Positions 44,392 through 47,607 of a stretch of 47,607 nucleotides of DNA are shown one piece after another. Source of the DNA: Gemmatimonadota bacterium (lineage in GTDB: Bacteria > Gemmatimonadota > Gemmatimonadetes > Gemmatimonadales > GWC2-71-9); contig QHUB01000031.1 in NCBI GenBank assembly GCA_003221035.1, positions 1 through 47,607 of the forward strand, in the 5' to 3' direction. The translations under genes were made by a program, and so were the position numbers. The notes below the pieces were generated by a model. It did not search any database, was not told the DNA's origin, and worked only from the letters and a program-made list of their open reading frames with translations. Each line of letters opens with the position of its first letter. The first letter of the stretch is position 1.

Positions 44392-45794
44392 ACCTGAACC
44401 TCCGCCGCCGCTGCCGCCGGGGCAGCCGCCTGAATGGAACGCATGAGATCGGGGAGTACCCGATCGAGAAAGTCGTCCACCTGCCGGGGCGCGCGGCCGA
44501 CATATGCCGAGGGATCGAGCTCCGCCTCGGTTGCGTGCACGCCGAGTTTCTTGAATTCGGAGGCCCTGGCCAGGCGGTCGAGTAGACCCGCTGAGCCCTG
44601 AAGACTCTGCGCCCGGATCACTTCATGAAGCTGCTGGCGGTCCCCGCCCGCCTTCACCCCGCGCATCAGCAGGCGCTCCGTCGCGAGGAAGGGCATCGCC
44701 TCCGCCACGTGCCGTCCGATCGTTTCCTCGCGAACCTCGAGTCCCGCCGCGACATTGGTCGCCAGTACCAGGATCGCGTCGGTCGCGAGGAAGGCTTCGG
44801 GAATCACCAGCCGCCGGTTCGCGCTGTCGTCGAGCGTGCGTTCGAGCCACTGCGCCGCAGCGGTGTGCCACGCGTTGCCCTCCAGCTCGATCACATACCG
44901 CGCGAGGCTCGTCATCCGCTCGGCGCGCATCGGATTCCGCTTGTACGGCATTGCGGACGACCCGACTTGCTCGCTCTCGAACGGCTCGAGCAGCTCACCC
45001 TCGTGCTGCAACAGACGGAGATCGGTCGCGAACTTGGCCGCGGACTGCGCGACGCCCGACAACACGGCGAGGACCTGCCCATCGAGTTTGCGCGTGTAGG
45101 TCTGGCCGGTGACCGGCAGGACATGTTCAAAGCCCATCGCGCGCGACACCCGGCTGTCGAGCTCGGCGACCTTGGCATGATCGCCGTCGAACAGCTCGAG
45201 GAAACTGGCCTGTGTCCCGGTCGTCCCCTTCACGCCGCGGAGCCGCAGCGTGGTGATGCGGTGCAGCAGTTCTTCCGCATCGAGCGCAAACTCCTGCATC
45301 CACAGCGTGACGCGCTTGCCGACCGTCGTGAGCTGGGCCGGCTGGAAGTGCGTGTAGGCGAGGCAGGGGACTGCGCGATCGCGGCGCGCGACCTTTCCCA
45401 TTGCCACGAGCACAGCGCCGATCCGACCTAACAAGAGCTGCATCGCCTCGCGCATCAGCACGAGGTCGGCGTTGTCGGTGACGTACGCGCTGGTGGCGCC
45501 CAGATGAATGAAAGGACGAGCCGCCGGCGCCTGATCGCCGAGGTGATGAATGTGCGCCATGACATCGTGGCGCAGCCGGCGCTCGTACTCGGCGGCTTTG
45601 TCGAGGTCCGCGTCATCCAGGTGGGCGCGAAGCTGAGTCAGGGCATCCTGTGGAATCCGGAGGCCCAGATCCTTCTCACACTGCATGAGGGCGAGCCACA
45701 GCCGGCGCCACAGACCGATGCGCCGGCGCTCACCCCACAACGCCTGCATCGCCGGCGAGGCGTATCGCGTGGAGAGCGGGGAGACCCAGTTCAA
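44388..45794 (-). CDS. purB: Adenylosuccinate lyase, TTG start
   Basis: 468 residues from a TTG at 45794 that overlaps the fsa stop as TTGA. The frame is open far upstream, but that is a shadow of fsa. [24 protein letters not shown] is a normal PurB start. Fumarase-superfamily motifs: [34 protein letters not shown], and the signature [14 protein letters not shown]. It performs two purine steps: SAICAR to AICAR and adenylosuccinate to AMP. The C-terminus is Ala-rich ([15 protein letters not shown]). Confidence 0.94.
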   Translation of the reverse strand: MNWVSPLSTRYASPAMQALWGERRRIGLWRRLWLALMQCEKDLGLRIPQDALTQLRAHLDDADLDKAAEYERRLRHDVMAHIHHLGDQAPAARPFIHLGATSAYVTDNADLVLMREAMQLLLGRIGAVLVAMGKVARRDRAVPCLAYTHFQPAQLTTVGKRVTLWMQEFALDAEELLHRITTLRLRGVKGTTGTQASFLELFDGDHAKVAELDSRVSRAMGFEHVLPVTGQTYTRKLDGQVLAVLSGVAQSAAKFATDLRLLQHEGELLEPFESEQVGSSAMPYKRNPMRAERMTSLARYVIELEGNAWHTAAAQWLERTLDDSANRRLVIPEAFLATDAILVLATNVAAGLEVREETIGRHVAEAMPFLATERLLMRGVKAGGDRQQLHEVIRAQSLQGSAGLLDRLARASEFKKLGVHATEAELDPSAYVGRAPRQVDDFLDRVLPDLMRSIQAAAPAAAAAEVQV

Positions 45795-46459
45795 ACCGCT
45801 GCCTTCGCGCGCGCGACCAGCTTGCTCCAGTCGGCAAGAAACTGCTCGAGCCCGCGGTCGGTGAGCGGATGCATCAGCAGCTTTTTGAGAACCTCGGGCG
45901 GCAGCGTGGCGACGTCCGCGCCGATCATCGCCGCTTCCACCACGTGCCGGGGATGGCGGATCGAGGCGGCGAGAATCTCGGTTTCGATGTTGTAGTTGTC
46001 GAAGATTGCGCGGGCCTCGCGAATCACGTCCATCCCTTCCTGGCCCACGTCGTCGAGGCGTCCGATGAACGGACTGACGTAGGAGGCGCCGGCCTTGGCC
46101 GCAATGAGGCACTGCACGCTGGAGAAGCACAGCGTCACGTTGGTCCGAATGCCGTCGGACGCGAGCCGGCGCACCGCGACCATCCCGGCTTCGAGCATCG
46201 GGATCTTCACGACGATGTTCTCGGCGATCTTTGCGAGCTCTTTTCCTTCCTTCACCATCGCGTCGGCATCCAGTGCGACGACCTCGGCCGACACAGGCCC
46301 GTCGACCAGCGAGCAAATCTCCTTCAGGACGTCACGAGGATCGAGGTCGCCCGCCTGCTTGGACAGGAGCGAGGGGTTGGTGGTGATGCCGTCGATGAGG
46401 CCGGCCTGAGCCGCCCAACTGATGTCTTTGAGACTCGCCGTATCGAGAAAAAACTTCAT
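45791..46459 (-). CDS. fsa: Transaldolase family protein, fructose-6-phosphate-aldolase-like
   Basis: 222 residues, the small FSA/TalC size. [33 protein letters not shown] start, Schiff-base Lys85 in [39 protein letters not shown] and [30 protein letters not shown]. It acts as a transaldolase or fructose-6-phosphate aldolase; sequence alone does not settle which. The ATG overlaps the truA stop (ATGA) and the stop overlaps purB (TTGA). Confidence 0.93.
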   Translation of the reverse strand: MKFFLDTASLKDISWAAQAGLIDGITTNPSLLSKQAGDLDPRDVLKEICSLVDGPVSAEVVALDADAMVKEGKELAKIAENIVVKIPMLEAGMVAVRRLASDGIRTNVTLCFSSVQCLIAAKAGASYVSPFIGRLDDVGQEGMDVIREARAIFDNYNIETEILAASIRHPRHVVEAAMIGADVATLPPEVLKKLLMHPLTDRGLEQFLADWSKLVARAKAAV

Positions 46460-47238
46460 GTTGTCGGCTCCGCGGCGTAGAGGTCCGATGGATAGCGCAC
46501 CGCCTCCAGGTACAAGCCCTGGGGCGGAGCAGGCGGGCTGGCCGCCAGGTTGTCAGTCGCTGCGAGCAGACGGGGGAAGTCGTCCGGCGAACGCCGGCCA
46601 AGGGCGATGTCGACCATGGTGCCGACGATGAAACGCACCATGTGATGCAGGAATCGATCGGCCTCGACCGTGAACGCCATTCCCATTCCGTCCGCTCGCG
46701 GCGCCCAGTGCGCAAGCGCCACGCGGCATCGGTAATGGGACGTGTTCGCGCCGGCCGCAGCCAGGCCGCGAAAGTCGTGCTCTCCGAGCAGGGCCACCGC
46801 CGCGCCATGCAGGGCGCGTTCATCCAGCTCGCGGCCGAGCGCCCACTCGTACGGCTTGCGGAACGGAGACGCCGCCGCTTCATCGGTCCCGATCAGGTAC
46901 CGGTAGCGCCGCGCCGTCGCGCTGCGCCGTGCGTCGAACCCCGCCCGCATCACACACACCTGCTGCACCCAAATATCGCGCGGCAAGAGCGCATTCAGCG
47001 CCCGTCGCATATCGTCCGGCTGCCAGCGTTCGGTTCCGAGAAAACTGACGCCTTGGCCAAGCGCGTGGACGCCGGTGTCGGTCCGTCCCGCCCCGGTGAC
47101 GGCGGTGCGATGACGCATCAGCCGCTCCAGCACCGTCTCGATTTCCGCCTGCACGGTGCGGTCCACCGGCTGCCGCTGCCATCCTGCGAAGCCACCCCCG
47201 TCGTACTGAATCACCGCTAAAAAGGGGCGGCTTGTCAC
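46456..47238 (-). CDS. truA: tRNA pseudouridine synthase A
   Basis: 260 residues from the GTG at 47238; the frame is open further upstream but that part is not TruA-like. [19 protein letters not shown], catalytic Asp54 in [22 protein letters not shown] and the end [19 protein letters not shown] are family hallmarks. It makes pseudouridine at tRNA positions 38-40. There is no Shine-Dalgarno, and a possible -10 ends seven bases upstream. It is the first gene of the 12-gene minus-strand run. Confidence 0.95.
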   Translation of the reverse strand: MTSRPFLAVIQYDGGGFAGWQRQPVDRTVQAEIETVLERLMRHRTAVTGAGRTDTGVHALGQGVSFLGTERWQPDDMRRALNALLPRDIWVQQVCVMRAGFDARRSATARRYRYLIGTDEAAASPFRKPYEWALGRELDERALHGAAVALLGEHDFRGLAAAGANTSHYRCRVALAHWAPRADGMGMAFTVEADRFLHHMVRFIVGTMVDIALGRRSPDDFPRLLAATDNLAASPPAPPQGLYLEAVRYPSDLYAAEPTT

Positions 47239-47245
47239 GCGGGAA

Positions 47246-47286
47246 AGATGCAACTCGTTGTCACTATTTGACAAGGGTGATAGCCT
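47246..47286. promoter_or_regulatory. Divergent promoters truA / trpD sharing a palindrome
   Basis: Plus strand: TTGTCA (47258-47263), 17-base spacer, TAGCCT (47281-47286), 9 bases to the trpD ATG. Minus strand: TTGTCA (47274-47269), 17-base spacer, GCATCT (47251-47246), 7 bases to the truA GTG. The two -35 boxes form the inverted repeat TTGTCA-N5-TGACAA (47258-47274), which might also be a repressor site. Both transcripts may be leaderless. Confidence 0.5.
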
Positions 47287-47295
47287 TAGTTCTTC

Positions 47296-47607
47296 ATGGA
47301 CTCCCCGCTGCGCCGCGCACTGCACGCGCTCGCCAACCGTCAGTCGCTCTCCGAAGAAGCGACCGCCGAGGTGTTCGGCGTCGTCATGAGCGGCGAAGCG
47401 ACGCCCGCGCAAATTGGGGCGCTCTTGATGGGGCTTCGGGCCAAGGGCGAGACGGCGGATGAATTGGCCGGTGCCGTACGCGCGTTGCGCGCGGCAATGG
47501 TGCGCGTGGAGACGTCGCACGATCACCTGGTCGATACCTGTGGCACCGGCGGCGGCAGCGTCACGACGTTCAACATCTCGACCGTCGCGGCATTCGTTGC
47601 CGCCGGC
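47296..47607 (+). CDS. trpD: Anthranilate phosphoribosyltransferase (3' end outside window)
   Basis: The first 104 residues of TrpD. RRALHALANRQSLSEEATAEVFGVVMSGEATPAQIGALLMGLRAKGETADELAGAV is the typical N-terminal helical domain; the PRPP-binding loop follows as DTCGTGGGSVTTFNIST, with GGGS in place of the usual GGDG. It adds PRPP to anthranilate in tryptophan synthesis. The ATG at 47296 has no Shine-Dalgarno. No other trp gene is visible before the window ends. Confidence 0.93.
   Translation, partial: MDSPLRRALHALANRQSLSEEATAEVFGVVMSGEATPAQIGALLMGLRAKGETADELAGAVRALRAAMVRVETSHDHLVDTCGTGGGSVTTFNISTVAAFVAAG

Noticed and set aside
45795-46316. N-terminal extension of PurB
   Set aside because: It is an Arg-rich shadow of the transaldolase gene; PurB homology begins right after the TTG at 45794.
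47268-47273. TTGACA as the -35 of trpD
   Set aside because: With a normal spacer the -10 would fall on the trpD start codon; TTGTCA ten bases earlier gives TAGCCT at exactly 17 bases.

Overview
The window is about 47.6 kb of GC-rich, very densely coded bacterial chromosome. Outer-membrane-type proteins, MreBCD/PBP2/RodA, lipoproteins, a GGDEF protein, an archaeal-type prolyl-tRNA synthetase, PPDK and pervasive 4-base gene overlaps together suggest an uncultured Gram-negative lineage. Gemmatimonadota is my best guess from protein style (inference, not proven). Nothing looks like a phage, plasmid or insertion sequence; it reads as core chromosome with a few accessory genes.

Layout. 1-2549 (+): the end of a DUF305 protein coupled to a secreted LVIVD-repeat protein. 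2575-2694: a 20-bp tandem repeat ending in a perfect 30-bp palindrome. 2740-4641 (+): an ABC exporter. 4663-8016 (-): two tandem DUF3943 paralogues and a small beta-barrel protein. 8048-10036 (+): a peroxiredoxin, a membrane protein and a polysaccharide deacetylase. 9975-11379 (-): a two-gene ferredoxin / geranylgeranyl-reductase-like unit. 11498-17041 (+): the rod-shape cluster mreB-mreC-mreD-mrdA-rodA. 17104-26239 (+): accD-folC-hisS-proS-lysA-guaA and a TMTC-like membrane glycosyltransferase. 26236-26688 (-): an EIIA/PtsN-like protein. 26749-29898 (+): dusB-larB-GGDEF. 29919-30272 (+): tmRNA with its own promoter and terminator. 30332-31204 (-): a DUF4384-like secreted protein. 31365-32075 (+): a YIP1-family protein. 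32076-34736 (-): PPDK. 34852-36525 (+): an AsmA-like protein. 36540-47238 (-): one continuous 12-gene run truA-fsa-purB-purC-psd-pssA-purS-purQ-lipoprotein-zinc finger protein-purL-purF. 47296-end (+): the start of trpD.

How the genes work together. The mre cluster makes the elongasome. The accD-to-guaA run supplies fatty acid, folate, tRNA charging, lysine/peptidoglycan and GMP precursors. The long minus-strand run joins IMP/AMP synthesis to phosphatidylserine and phosphatidylethanolamine synthesis.

Most unusual features: (1) tracts of about four 7-bp repeats inserted in frame in essential genes (hisS, proS, purL twice, the ferredoxin tail) and inverted at one convergent gene end; (2) translational coupling through all four NTGA overlaps, including a CTG start for folC and a TTG start for purB; (3) several promoter-like motifs 6-10 nt upstream of start codons with no Shine-Dalgarno, suggesting leaderless mRNAs; (4) a palindrome formed by back-to-back -35 elements between truA and trpD. 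No tRNA, rRNA, CRISPR array or prophage gene was recognised, and no gap over 300 bases lacks a gene or RNA. The claims rest on reading motifs by eye; no database search was run.
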